64,000 nt of DNA from Theocolax elegans (Eukaryota > Arthropoda > Insecta > Hymenoptera > Cerocephalidae): contig CM047425.1 of the NCBI GenBank assembly GCA_026168455.1, forward strand, positions 90,647,580-90,711,579, given 5' to 3'. How positions within the stretch are numbered: position 1 is the stretch's first letter; every line of letters begins with the position of its first letter. A model generated the notes under the pieces. That model saw nothing but the letters and a program-made list of their open reading frames with translations. It searched no databases and was not told the origin of the DNA. This document shows positions 13,619-28,600 of this stretch, piece by piece. The position numbers were made by a program, and so were the translations under genes.

Positions 13619-16600
13619 CTAAAAAAATAAAGGTGTTATTATTCACATTTATACTATTATGTGTTAAAAATAATTAGTTATACTATAATTTTATGAAAAA
13701 TAAGATTTTAAATAAAATATACATCAAATAAAGTTTTTCAAAGTGTAACGAAATTTATAGCATAATAAAAAGTTTCTAGATGATTTTAAACAAAAGAATT
13801 ATATATAAATTTTGTATATACTTTTATATACTGTAGTAAATAATATTTGTATTGGAATTTTAAATATAATTAAGAAATGCTAATGTACATGTTTGCATGT
13901 TTTCAAATCATCAATATTATTGTAAATGAAAAATTTAAATAATACTTTTCCCCTTAATTTTTCATAAAAAAATGTTCTAACTTATAATTCGGGTGCTTAC
14001 TGTTGTCCCAATTCAAGTGAATTTACTTCGTTGTCATTTACCAATTCGGGAGTAATTTCTTCTTGCGTATTAGACCAAACGTCCTCTTCTTCTTCCGTGT
14101 GATCACTAGCTATCGTAGAAAGATTGTTTATGGACGTTCGTATTAAATTATTATTTTCTTCTCGGGAATGCCGCCTTGATTCTGCGTGTTCGGATATATC
14201 TCGCAATTCCACTATACTACTGGCACTACTGTAAATATAAAATATGTACAATCAATAAATAAAAAATATAGTGGTAAAAATAACAATTTATTAAAATTAC
14301 TTTATAAATATTTTACACTAAACTGTTTTACTTTACTTTGAATAAAATACTTATCTTTAAATGTACCATAATCGTTATGGTTAATCATTTTTTTCAAATA
14401 TTTGGAATAACAATTGTTAGTAATCGACCGTATCAATTTTGTTTCTCCGAGGTAAATTGTTTTGTCGGGAGTTTCAAGTTGGCATAAATATACGTTTAAT
14501 TTTAATTTTAATAAATTTTAATTTTTATAAAATTTTTAATGGAAAAGATTAAATCTTTAAGTGCTTAGCTGATTTTTGCGACTAAAATAATTATTAAAAT
14601 TCATTTTCAATATATACTAGTGTAACAATGTCAGAGTCAGAGTTTATTTAAAAATTTTGTTAATATATAATATTGTATACACAATATTTTATGACTTAAT
14701 TACTTACCATTACTTTGATAAAGCTAGTTTACAATAAATTTTTAAATATACTATTTACGCCAAAAAATGATAACAAAGTTTGATATAATGTATTCGAATA
14801 AACGCACATTTAATAATATAATTATTAAAATTATTAGTATTAAAAATCGAGACTAAGGCTGTTATCATTGACTTTTCAAAATATTTTTTTAAGATTTTCT
14901 GTTACTCTTGGACGTATTAGAAAATTTCGCGACAAGGGATGCCGAATTGGTATACGTAAATGCAAAAATTACTGTGCTTCGGAGTTATTGACTAAAATTG
15001 TTATTTGAAATTCAAAATATAAGCTATTTATAATTAATACTTTATAAATTTCAAAAGAAGATATGGCAAAAAAATTAAATTTTACGTAAATTGAAAATAG
15101 AAACTTTAGAAAAAATGATTGATAGCTTACTCTGTTCGATCCAATTTCTCTATTTCTAATTTTGGCGTTTCGTAACATAATGAAGGTCTTCGTAATCCTG
15201 GAACTCTTCCAGATACGGAATTTCTCTGCCTGGGAAGATCCTATAATTGAATATTTCATATAAGTACTAGTACGGTTTATTACATGAACTGCAACTAACA
15301 AGCATAATTAAGCTTATTGTATATTAATAAAAGAATAAGAACATTTGTTATAATCATGCATTTATGGTTATCAACAAAATCATTTATCTATAATATATGA
15401 GAACATTTTCTAAGACATTTATTTTAAAATTTGTAGTAAAATGAACTTGCATATAATTCAATACGACAGTGACACTCTTACAATAATCAATAGTAATCAC
15501 TTATTATTTCAACTATATCAGTATAATTGTAAAAATAAAGTTATTAAATTTTTGGCATAAGTACTCATTCACTAGTTTTATAGATGTATGTTATAAAGTC
15601 TTGTAGGTACATTAATACCAACAAAAAATTATGATATTTAAAGATTTACAATCTATCAAAACTATAAAACATTGTATGCTTATAGATTGGATTATATGCG
15701 ATCTCATATACTATCACTTCGTGAATTAAAGAAGTTTTAGCTTATGCAAATATTAGAGCGAGTTAAAACAAATATCTAATCATGAAAATAATTATATTGT
15801 TTGTCGATATATCGTAAGCTCAAAGCAGAAAATTTGAAAATCACAATATTATATAGTGTTAGTCAACGTGCTAGAAGAAATATTATTTGTATGATAAGTA
15901 AAATTTTAAAGCTGCATAACATCGGTAATTTTTGAGCCTAAAAATGCATAAAGAAAGCCAAACAAAGCTTAAAAACAAAACAAAAAATCTGGTACGACTC
16001 GTTGCCTTTGTAATATCTTGATTACTGCCCATCAGCGGTCGGGATATCGTTGCTATACTAGCTCTCCTTCTAGCCATCTAAAAACAATAGTCAGACGAAA
16101 CGAGATTTCGTTAATACGTAAGTGTAAATAATTGGTACTTATAAATAAAATAAAACTGTGTCAAATAAAAACATATGTAAGCGAGAGCTAAGCGTGATTG
16201 GTGTCTGCTTCTACGCGTGAGGTCCTTTACCATGCATTTCGTAATTTTTATATAGCTGATGCAATTGATTGAGCATGTGTGTAATTGCCTATGTGACTTG
16301 GTATTGAAGGTTTCATTAAATGATTTTAAAGGTTAGATTTATATGAATGATAAAAAATGTGAATGAATGGTATTGTTTTACAAGTTTATAGATAATGTAA
16401 AATATGATATAAAATATTAAAAAATAAATTTGTTTTAAGAATTAAAATAAACTTTGATATACTCTGTATGTTACTGGCTACTAGTATATACAGATTTAAA
16501 AAAAATGCGTAATCTTAATTTTTACCTAATATAATTATAAAACAAGTGATTTATTTGTGTAATAACTTCTTATAATACAATAACCCCTTCCATCATAAGA

Positions 16601-19600
16601 AATAAATAAATATTTTTGAAGCTATATAATAGAATGAAGCAAATGATAAAGAATGCTGTGATAATAAACGATTAAAATAAAATGATCGATCGATGGAGAA
16701 AGCTGCTAAAGCTGCAAACAAGTTTCTTTTTGCATTTTCGAACCATCGTACGATTATTGTTGGGTACAGCTCGATACCGAACTCGCGGAACATCGTCACC
16801 CATTTCGCTGAGGTTCTCCTCGAGCACAATATTGTTTTCGGCAAGAATTCTCCTAAAATGTCATAATAAATGAATAAATCTGAGTTTTAAGTAAGAACAA
16901 AAGAGAATGTCTATTCTCGGGCTAGATTACAATTAAACATCAGGATTTCTATTAGTTTTGGGAAGAAAATTAAGGGTGCTACTATTATTAACAAAAAGTT
17001 TCTGATAAAGGTACGAATAGCTGAACTTCAATATAAAGTTTACATATTTCTCTAGGTAGAAATACACAATACAAGTTGTCTTTATAATGCAACATTCTCT
17101 ATTCGCTTCAAGTTAAAATTAATGCATCGTCAATACAGTTTTCTAGGAAGGAAGATGGAGAGGAATGTTGAATCAAGCACCAAGAAACAATAGTATTCGA
17201 ATACGATTATCTCGTACTTAGTCTCGGCAAGCTCAGTGGCCAACTTGTCGCACTTAGCGCGCAAAGTTTGAAGGTATTTGTCAGCGAGTAAAACTGCCCT
17301 TGAGACACGTCGCTCTTGATAGACAGCACCGAGAGTCTCGGAACTGCAGGATATTCGATGAACGCATCGCCCGACTATCTCTAGCTGTTGTTTTACTCGT
17401 TCGACTCGTTCTAACGATTCGCTATCGATGCAAAGTGGTGCCAATTCCTGCTTATCTTATCTTACATTAATATATTATTTTTAACGTGATTGCTAATAGT
17501 GGTATATAACAAAATTACAATTTTAAAAAATTATTTTTTAATAGCTACTTGCCTTAACATCTTGCTGCATTCTGAGGTAATCATTGGTGAAATTCTTTTC
17601 ATCTTGATCTCGATGTCGACGAGATAACGTTATTCTCTTTGACAAAGTCATCCTATCGACGGCTAGTCCCACGGAAAACGTTGTATATTTCTTCTGCAAT
17701 GTATAAAATCAAGGATTGTAAGTAAATAGTATTCAACGTATTATACTAAATTAAAAAAAAGAAATCGATTATTTGTTTCTTTACTGCATTTTTTCGACTA
17801 TGTTAAATATAATTTACAATTGAATATGCGATTAAATCTAGCTTAATATTATACTACATGGTATACTATAAAAAGATGATATACCTAGTTTACAATACAA
17901 CATTAAATTTTTTAGAATCTTTTATAAACTACTGTTGGAATTTGACATATAAACGCTTACCAACTCCATAATCCACTTCGATATCAAATTCCAATAGAAT
18001 AAATTTAGATTAACCAATTCAAAAGCAAAAAAATTGATGACATTTTCTAATTGGATAAAGTTTTATGGACACGCAAATACGGTAATCAACCGCTCTTACG
18101 CGATATGCTTTTTCCTTGTTTTATATTACAATTAATTTTGATGTTCTTATTAAGGAAATTTATTTGATGGCATATTTAATTAGTTCTTGTTGATACGAAT
18201 GTAAAATTTTGTGAAAGGAAATCGGAAAACATCAATCTATATAAGTACAATATTAAACAAATCATGTACAATTTTCAAAGTAATTGTATACAGTGTTAGT
18301 AATAAATCAATTCGCGGTTATAAAATATTTAATACAAGTAAATAATTTATGCATCAGTCGTGAGTTATTTAAATATTTTAATTTAATATATTTTTTAATT
18401 AAATAATACATAATTTAAAGATTTTAAAATTAAAATATAATAATTAATTACCTTCAAATCTTCCTCGGATAAACTCTCGCTGTAAAAAAAATGTGCCATG
18501 ATTAAATAATGAACATTCAATCAGAATATCATTGAAATATTATTTTAATAATAATCCACATTTTCTGCAATAATTGTGGAAAATAAATTTTCGCTATGAA
18601 AATATCTATGAGGTTATAAATTGCTGAATTATTTAAGTAAGTGTGACGTTCGTTTGGTTTATTATTCTTAGATCAGACGCCGTGAAGCTTAATTCGTGGT
18701 ATTATTTAAGAGATTTTGATGTTGATTTTCTATCATCGATTTACTTAATGACGATCGTATAATTGGCATATCCGATATATAATTAGTTTTCGATGAAAAT
18801 AGACAATGGAAGAATAAATTATTATAATGTAAAAATTGTTCAAATTTGCCTAAACTTTTATATTGAAAGACATTATAAGTTTTACATGTTTATTTTGTTT
18901 AACATAGTTATTACCATGTATAGCATTTTATTAAAATTAATTCTCCCTTTTTGATAGTATCAATACATTGTTATGGATTGTGTATATATTTCTTATGAAG
19001 TATTAAAGTAATGCATTAAAACATTTTAATAATTTTTAGATTAGATTTCATTCTCAGTCACACTTTTGTTTACTTCGTAATAACATACCTTTCTATGAAA
19101 TTATAGTAAATTCAATCGAGTTTTGAATAAGATCTGGAAATTCTTAAAATAATTTCTGTAATCTATATCAATGTATCAATGAAAAAGTAATCCAACATGA
19201 TAATCATTATAAAAAAAACGAATAAAAATTCCTCAAGCGCATGATTTAGAAATCAGTCGTTACAGAGTTGAGCGATAAACGTAATGGTCGTAAAAAGATG
19301 AAAGACCCAAAAATATCCGCGATCGCGTATAAGTGCGACACGAGCTTGATGAAAGGCTCCACAACGTTTATTGTCACGCATCAGGGACTACCTTGACAGT
19401 TGATGCCTTTAGAAATAGCAACGTTTTCGAATCTTTGGACGAAAGAAAAAAAGCTTGTAATGATACGAAAAAGCTTTGAGTGTCAAGGAAAAACATTTAT
19501 TTAACTCCAGCAAGTGGAATATTAAATCTTCCTCAAGAATTTAAGAATTCTTCGCAAAATCGTTTATTTTTCAACTAAATATTTTATAAGTGTTTTTAAA

Positions 19601-22600
19601 TTTATATAAAATTACTAAATGTACGTATAAGTTGGGAAAGGAATTTAGCTTGACTTGTTTAGATAGGACACAACTATTAAAAACAAAGTTTTAGGTTATA
19701 TAAACACACTGTTAAAATAAGTTGGGAGATCAATAACTTGGACAATATTATCTTAAAAATAATTTTGGAAAATAATTCGGATAAATAACAAAATTTGAAC
19801 ATTTAATAATGATTTAATTGAAATCAATTGCATAAACTCTTGTTCGCATTAATAAAAAGTATATGAGTTCATTATTAAAATGAGAATAACATACTTTATT
19901 TCAGAATCGATGTCTGGAAAACTCGCAATTCCAGATTCTTGTAATTTCTCATCTGTCCAGGTTGGGAAAGCTTTCGGACGTTCACCTTCTTTAATAACTT
20001 CTTGTGGCGACGAATTTGATGTGACTTTATGGTAACCATTTTCCTTATCATTACCATTCATGATCGGAGAAATCTAAAAATAAAAAGAAAACACGATATA
20101 CATTTATTTATTACACAAAAGGCAATAATATTAGTAACATACTATTTGCGCAAAAAAATGACTTATGGATACTATAATTATAAAAATAAAAGTAATCACA
20201 TTAATGTTTTTAAGTGTAAATAAATAGTAGGTTTATTTGCAATGTAATAAAAACTGACCTACAATTTATATTTTAGAAATTCGTGTAATTTTTATTTATT
20301 CGTAATACAAACATAAAATAATAGTAAGTATGTCAAAGAAGAGTTAAATATTATTAAAGTAACTTCTATTTTCTGGTTGATTTAACTTTTAAAGATATCA
20401 CACTTCGTATAAAATGTCTACCTTATAAGAATTAGAAGTGTACACCGCGTATCCATAAACACGATTGTAGAAACCGCGAGGTACTATATCGACCAGGCCT
20501 TTATAAGTGCACAATCCTTCACTTGCGGTATAAGTGTCAATTAGCTCCTTTTTTCAAAGTACGAGGAGGATAAATAACGATAAAATCGGTAATTTGCGGG
20601 TATATTAAGTTTGTGCTTTACCACTATTGGGATTTTAAACGAGATCGTTTAATGTGTCAACTGTTCTTGTTGTGCGGAAATTAACTTGTATTATCGATGA
20701 TACACAAGAAGTCTTACATATCGTTTTGACTAGATCTCTCTATGCGTGAAAATGAGAGTGAGAGAGATAATTTATCATTTAATATTCAATATTATGTTAA
20801 AAGTATGAAAATATCTTTTTAGGGTATACCACAGTTTTATTGATCGTTTTAACTATATTAACACTTTGTGGATGAACGTGTAAATAAATAAGTATTAAAG
20901 TTACCAAAAAAGATTCACTTTTATCGTACACAAATATTAGCTACTAAAATAGAATTATTATTTTCTTTTATGTGATTGTTACATTCATTTTTGGTTAATA
21001 GTTACTGTGAAAAAGCTCTTCAATACATTGTTACACGTGATATTACATATTTTCCCATTCGATCCTAATAATGATTTCATCACGACGATTTCAACACTTT
21101 TACTTTCGATCAAACGAATATCACTTGCTCGAGGTTAAAGTGAGCTTTCGCACTAATAATATCTCGATCGTTGCTGTCCGAGTTCAAGGCAAATAATCAT
21201 GAATTTTTTTTATAAATCATGCAAGTAGCCCAGAATAAGCCGGATGCCGTTGTCTAATATTGTGGTATTATATTTTTGTATTTCGCGTTGTCACAATAGA
21301 AAAATAAATTATATAAATTAACGAATGCATACTTATATATCAAGGTTTCTCGGAATTTTATAAGAAAGACTCCATCTAATTCAGTTATATTCGAGACAAA
21401 GAATCGCGTTAAAAATTTTTTATCTTCTCGGCGTTATTACTTCAATTCGAATAGGTCAATAAGATATATTTACTCTATCCGTACGACATTAGAAGAAAAA
21501 AAAAGTATATATTAATGGCATGTAACTTCCTTGACGCATAAATATAAAAATTTTGTTAAACAGAGCAGTTCATACAAATTCTAATGATTATAAAACCATT
21601 ATAATTTGAATCACGCTTAATGCATATATAGGAATAATTAAAAATCTTGCTTTCCTCTCGACTAGTATGCTAATCGATGCTTTACTCGATAGTATAGTGC
21701 ACAAAGGAGTCTATAACTAATTACAGAACCAACATCTATATACATCTCAAATTCATTGAAAATAAATTTTCGAAAAGTTTCAAAAAAAGTAAAAAACAAA
21801 AAAAATAATTATTCTATGTAACAAATTAATTAATAGTGATATTTAAAGTTATCATTAATGCACAATGAAAAAAATTTAAAAATAAATAATTTATGTCTGA
21901 TATAACATGTAATACTGACATGCTTACACTTATTGGAGCTGTATTAGCATAAATTAGTAGTATGAAATTTTAGACGTAACAAATAGTACTTTGCTCACTT
22001 ACTAAATGACTAAGCTTTTTTCCAGCAAATGGAATTTTTCTAAGACTCGGTATATTCCTATTTTTTTTATTAACATGAAATTTAATACGCATTTCGCATG
22101 AACTGTTATATTCTTTTTGTAATCAAATTTTCAATTATTTTCATCTTGGAAGATGAAATATATAATAATTGCTCTATTAGCAAATATTATAATTATGTCA
22201 TATTTCTACATACTTTTTTAAACATGAATTACAACTTTCGCTAAACCAGTAAGTGTAATGTTAGAGATCTTACTCGTGAGTACAAAATAAACCTTAAAAC
22301 TTTCAAATCTTAAACAAATCTAATATTCTTTAATTTATTAACTACTTCTGCCGTGACAGGTTGAAGAATGCGTTTTTGAATTAAAGAATTATTAGTATCA
22401 TTAACTTATGAAATGAGTAAGAAGAATTTTCAAGCGGAGATTAAAAAAAATTATGTTCAGAACAAATCACATCGCAAAAAAATGAACGACTGTTCGATAA
22501 ATTAACGTGAGCTCGGACGTTTATATAAAAAATTAACTCGATAGGCATCTTAAACATTTGAATTGACCCAGCAAATTGTAATTGATGATAAACAAATTCA

Positions 22601-25600
22601 TAATCTCCATCGTTCGTCTAATTTAATGCAAAAACCAGTTAAAAAAAAGGATATTTTGGGGAACGTTGGTTATAAATATATATGATCAAAATAATCGAAA
22701 CACAAAAGTATTTTTAATTAAAGAACTTAATTTAAGTATTTTAATTATTCTTTATGTAATATATGATCAGTGATTATTACTATAAATAATTAATTACTGT
22801 GCTTTAATTAATGTATGCATTCAGTAAAATCTTTATAAGCACTTTGATTTATTTGCTTAAAGTGCATCTAAGCTGACTATAAAGTTTGCCATTCACCGAC
22901 TCGTACTTCATTTTCACACCTTTTGTTAGATAATAGTTTAAAGTACCACTCGAGCAGTTCTCAATTTAACAGTTTTTTCAAAGTACCTTACTATTACATG
23001 TATATAAATGGAAATTAATACATTATCTCAACAAGACGAAAAAATACTCATTAGTAATGAGATAAACAATTTTCTCCAGGCGAAGCGTGAATGCGATTCA
23101 ATGTAAGACTAAATTATAAAGCTCACGAATGTTCAGATAAGAATTCCTTTAGTATAGAAGATTTCGTTCGTAAAAAAATATTTATTTTTTACTAAATTAT
23201 AATTAGAAATGAAATCATAAAGCGCTTATCACTTTTCACTAAAATATATCATTCAACATTTACAAAAAATGTGATTTGTTTGTAGGAGGTCAAACTACTG
23301 TTAAACATAATCTAAGAATTTTTTTTTATAAAGTGTTTGATGATCTACAATTTTTAGAAGAGAAATGTAGTGTACAATCCTGTTAGTAGCCAATTAACCT
23401 TATACAATTAACCAATGATTTTTATAAAATTATTACACAAATATAAATAAATTTTAGAAATTTTCTAAGTCTTAAACTAAATAATTAACAAATATTAAAT
23501 ATATTTATACTATTATATGTAATTCAAATAATATCAACTGCAATTTTACATATGCAGTATCCACTTTTATTTATAGATAGTATTCTTAAGAAATTTATGT
23601 TCTCAATACGCAATTTTTTTTTATAAAAATAGCAATATTAAAGTGGTAAAAAATAAAAAAGTTTTCTTATAGTATTAATAAATGTTTCATATACATTTAT
23701 TAGGAGTAGTTTGAATCGCCACATTTTTCGTCTGTCTATGTTACAGGATCTGATTCTCTTCGACCCACTTATATGACTTCCAATTATCTTATTATATCAC
23801 GTTTATGCTTTATGCAATGCACACACATTGAGCATAAAATTTCCGCAATTTTGTATATACTTATATAAATTATATTGATAATAAAATTAAATCAACGCCT
23901 TGACATTGTCTTAATAACTAAATAAAAAGAAATATACGTATACAAAAAAATTAAAGACAACCTTAAGGAAACCGTGCATATCAAATAATACGTATATGTC
24001 CTTTTTTTATACTTGGTAATGTAGCGTTACAAATTCTAATATTCAACATTAAATTGATGTCTATTATTAAGACAAGCATGTTGAAATCTATTATGATTTA
24101 TAGCTGTCTTAATAGTTATCATGCAGTAGCATTTAAAATTTAAAGTAGGTATAATAATCAACTGTTATTGAGATTTATAATTATTGTAAAGAAGGAGACT
24201 GTTAATTAATTATAATTATAATTTGAAGTGAAGAGTATTTTTCTTATTTTGGATTAAAATCAGTGTCCCAAAGATCACGTACTGTCCTTGCAAGTAAAAC
24301 AAGCAGCTCAAATGTCAACCGCGACTAAAATAGTTAATACAAGGCTATCGCCTTTTAGATTATATCGAATAAGATTTTTTTAAATTAGAATTATGCGCAA
24401 AATAAAATAAAATAAAATTTTTGTATACAAAATAAAAAACTATCATTTAATATTTAGTGCCTAATCATAATTATAAAATTATAATTACATTAATGGTATT
24501 ACATTTTTTATTAATAATTTATATTAATAATTTGATCGTTCCCTTTACTAAAGAAAGATTATTTACTCTTTAGGTAGTAAATTATGCTTGCACTTTTAAC
24601 ATAATATTATCTGCAATATTTGCTAATATAATATAAAATATTTATATTTAATTTTTTTTGTAGCATTATATGTTACAATCATATATATATCAGCATAAAA
24701 ATTAATAAATACCAGGAATATATCATTTACAATAAAACTATTATCTTATAGGGATGAAAAAACTAAGAAAAACTACCATATATCAATTATGTTTTATTTT
24801 AGAAAATAATGTAATTACTACGATTCTAGAAAATGGAGAATATTTTAAGTATATTTTAAACAAAATATATTATATTAAGAAGAAAAATTGTAAATGCATA
24901 ATTTTATATCATGTATTTTTTTAAATAGGTCAGGTCTTCATTTTATATTTTTGTAATCGCAATCTGCAATAAATTAATAAAAGAAAAAACCTAAAATCAA
25001 TAAGCCGCCTTAAATCTGAAAACGTATATAAACTTGCATCACGCAAGATAATCGCCAGTGGTTAGTTACACCCACTCGAAGGTCAAGATGAAACGTGCGA
25101 TTAGTTTACTGCACACGCGCATTCCGTAAGAAAGCACGCGACGTTGTTAATCGCTTAATGAACTGATGTTTCTCTCTTAATGACAACTGATCAGTGACAA
25201 TTGCTTCAAGATCGATCCCGGGGCGTTCCCTTGCATTCGACTCAATCTGGAGACGCGCTTCAGAGATTCTGTTATAATTAGCGATTGATTGACCCGGTGC
25301 TTCTTCGATTTATTACTGCCTCGTTTGATTTTGTGCCTTACGCTTTTTCACGATGATCGAGACTTGTTTTGACTGAGCTTAAGCATTTTTTTGTGACCAA
25401 TTGATAATACGCATGTATACAACGCGTTATCTAAAGTTTCTGTATTCTGCTGCAACTGATTCCTTTACTTATTTCTGTCACTTAATTGATCATTTGTATT
25501 GTTTTAAAAGTTCTTTTAATGCACGTAAAATTTTTTTATGTTGTACGATGAACATCAATTCGTCATTTTCAATTCGCTTTGACCTTAATTCAAGACTGTA

Positions 25601-28600
25601 GATACTACATCAAACCATTATTTTCAAATGTAACAATTGAAAATTTTCAAAATTAATTACATTAAACGGTAAATAAGATTTTTTACACTAATTATCTATA
25701 AATGTAGCATCAACGTGGCTCTACAAGTAACTGTACTTTTTTCACTAAGCAGAATTTAACTTATTTAAACAGGTTAAACGTTGTCAAATGAATTTTCAGA
25801 CTGCATACATTTTTACGAATTTGTTACAGCACTAAATTGTAATTTCTTTTAGTTTACTATTTTATAGGATCAAAAAAGATAATACTGGTTTTCGCGTTAC
25901 CATATAATAGGAAGTATGATCGTTATTTATGAATGAAAATCCACGTGCCGGCTTAGAATTTACATGTGTTTTAATGTCATTCGCACAAGTCTATTTTAAA
26001 CGCCGATTCTTTAATATGAATTAGTGTTTAAGTGTGTGTACATGTAGTCTGCGTGTGTTGGTGTCATGTAACTTTCAAATTTATCTCGACGCTAATTTCA
26101 TTATATCTTATTCCGCACAATGTATTAAAGTAAAAAAAATTGATTATGAAATGTACAAATTGTAATAGTTATACGTTTCTTAATTCTGTTCAAATAAATC
26201 TTAAAATTTTCATAAATATTTTGATTTTTGAAGCTCATAATATTACAGTAAGATTTATTGGGACCCTCGTATAAATTATATGAATATATTATAGAAATTT
26301 TTACACACAAATTTTTGTTATGAGTAAATTAATAGTGCAAACTTTAAAACATATATGTGATAATAATCAAGAATTCATTATAAAATGTATTGTTCTTGAA
26401 AATAATCAACCAAAAATGAAGTATATCACGCGCGAAAAAGGTTGTAAGATTGTAATTAAACTATATATACATGTAAATTATGAAAGTAAATTGGATAATA
26501 TTTGAAGTCCGTATTATAATTAAGTCATAAAAATTGTAAATATTAATTGTTGCTATATCTATACTTAGTAATATGTGTACGTTCCGTAATCTTAAGTGAC
26601 ATAATAATAATGAATGATATTCTTTGAATTTCAGATTTACTTTAAATATTCATTACGTAAAGGTATAAATTGGTTATTTTTTTTGCATCTGGATTGTTAC
26701 TGAAGCAAAAATTATCTTAATTTTATTACTACACAATTATAATATCGATAACCATTTTTAATTTGTGAAGATTTTAATTGTTCTGACTTACATTATAGAG
26801 AAAATTAGATTACGAAAAATGTAGAAAATTAAAAATATAAAACAATGTATAAAAATAACATTGTCTCTAACAGTTATGTTAAATTAAGTTGTGGTAAACA
26901 GTGATAAATTTATTATTGTCTTAAGTTTTAAGGTGTTTTAAGGTTTATTTACATTCGAATGATTTAGTTATTGCAAACGAAATTTCGTTTTATTAATGCA
27001 TCATTATAATTTCAATATTTTATTAACACGTATAGAAATAAATTAACCAATTTGTTAAATTAGACTTTACGACAAGACCTCAATGTCAATCTTAGAGAAT
27101 CGTTATTTTAATTTATAAAAGCGTCCTTAAAAATTCGAATACATTCGTTGCAATAAATTGCAGTACAAAAATGAAACGGGAAAATAAGTAATAGCTGTAA
27201 ATAAAAACTTACTTGAACTTTGTCCTCTCGGAGTCCAACATTGTCTTGACACCTTCGGGTGTTCCCTTCGTTATTTCTCACACTTCGTTCATAAATGTCG
27301 TTGAGATGTTTATCCACAAGAACTGATTTTACCTCCTCGTTTGGTCGCGCGTCGCATTCGCTTTCGGCTGAACTGCCCTCACCGCTGGACATCGCGCGTT
27401 CGACTGTCGACGCGTTTGAATCGTGAACGCAGTTGGTCTCAGTGGCGCTTATGACCGTCGACATAGCGCTCGGTGCAATTGTCGTCCCGACTTTTCGCGT
27501 TTCCTCTTTCACGCCTTAATAAAATTTTAAATTCAGTGTAAAGTACGTAATTTAAAAGACTATTCAAAAGACAATTCGATTCTGTGCAAAGTATTCTTAT
27601 CGTGTAAGATATTTTCAATTTGGATTTTAAAACATTGATGTATTAAATTGTTTCTAGCTTACATTTTCTACAAAGCTTGATATGATTCAACTTTTAAAAT
27701 AAAAATGTTACTGATTCATATAATAATTATTAAAATTTTGATTAAATAATTTAATTATAGATTTGCGCCTGACAACAATAAATGTGTCAATTAGAATCTA
27801 AAGAAAGTATTTTTGGATTATTAAATATACTATAATAAGAAGAGGAATCTCCTTAAAGCATACAGTTATAAGAAACATGAACAAGGTGAATAAACTTTTA
27901 CTTTTTACGTTAAAATATAACTTTTGAGTCCTTCATATTATAAATGACACAAATGTAGTTGACTGTCACAATCCATTAACTACATGGTATATTAAATTAA
28001 TTTTTTTATTTACTAGTAATTAGTGTTTCTTTATTAATAATACTATTTAATATTCAATGTCAATTTATGACTGAGTGCATGCAAATTTTATAATATTATT
28101 ATATTTACATCTGTATCATGATTATTATATACTCGATTCAAAAGATACTTTCTCTGTATATTTTATGTGAGTTCAAAATATAGTTTGATTTATCATTCAT
28201 GTAGATCTGTAAAATGTTACTACAAACGACACCCGATGATCTTGAGATAATTAAATTTTGAATACATATTTCACAATGAAATAATTCATTTTTTGACAGC
28301 TATGCATCAATTAAAAATAAGGAAATAGAATTGGTGATGTGTATGTATATACTTATCTATAACATTTTAATTCGCATTTAATTTATAATATTAAGACGTA
28401 TAAACAAGTACTTAATGTAATTATTCTGTACTTTAAATTATTTAATAAATGAATGAATGAACATAAAAGTCGAAATGCATTATGTAAAAGATTAGTAATC
28501 GCGCTGTATTTGTATATTCTAATCACATTAAACAAATTAGGGCTTTATTGCGAATTAATTTTAAAATATGTACAATGTGAATTCTTATGATAAATAAATA

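Noticed and set aside
14969..15301. 110-codon minus-strand frame
   Set aside because: Overlaps KASH-gene exon 15240-15131 in the wrong frame. The exon frame (LPRQRNSVSGRVPGLRRPS) joins its neighbours in phase, while this one has no splice partners.
23880..24120. Possible MITE with TTGTCTTAATAA inverted motifs
   Set aside because: The shared motif is only about 12 bases, AT-rich, and the flanks do not continue as inverted arms.
25401..25601. 66-codon plus-strand frame downstream of the promoter-like patch
   Set aside because: Could have been a second exon of a nested gene, but no acceptor in phase with the ATG exon and no domain is visible.
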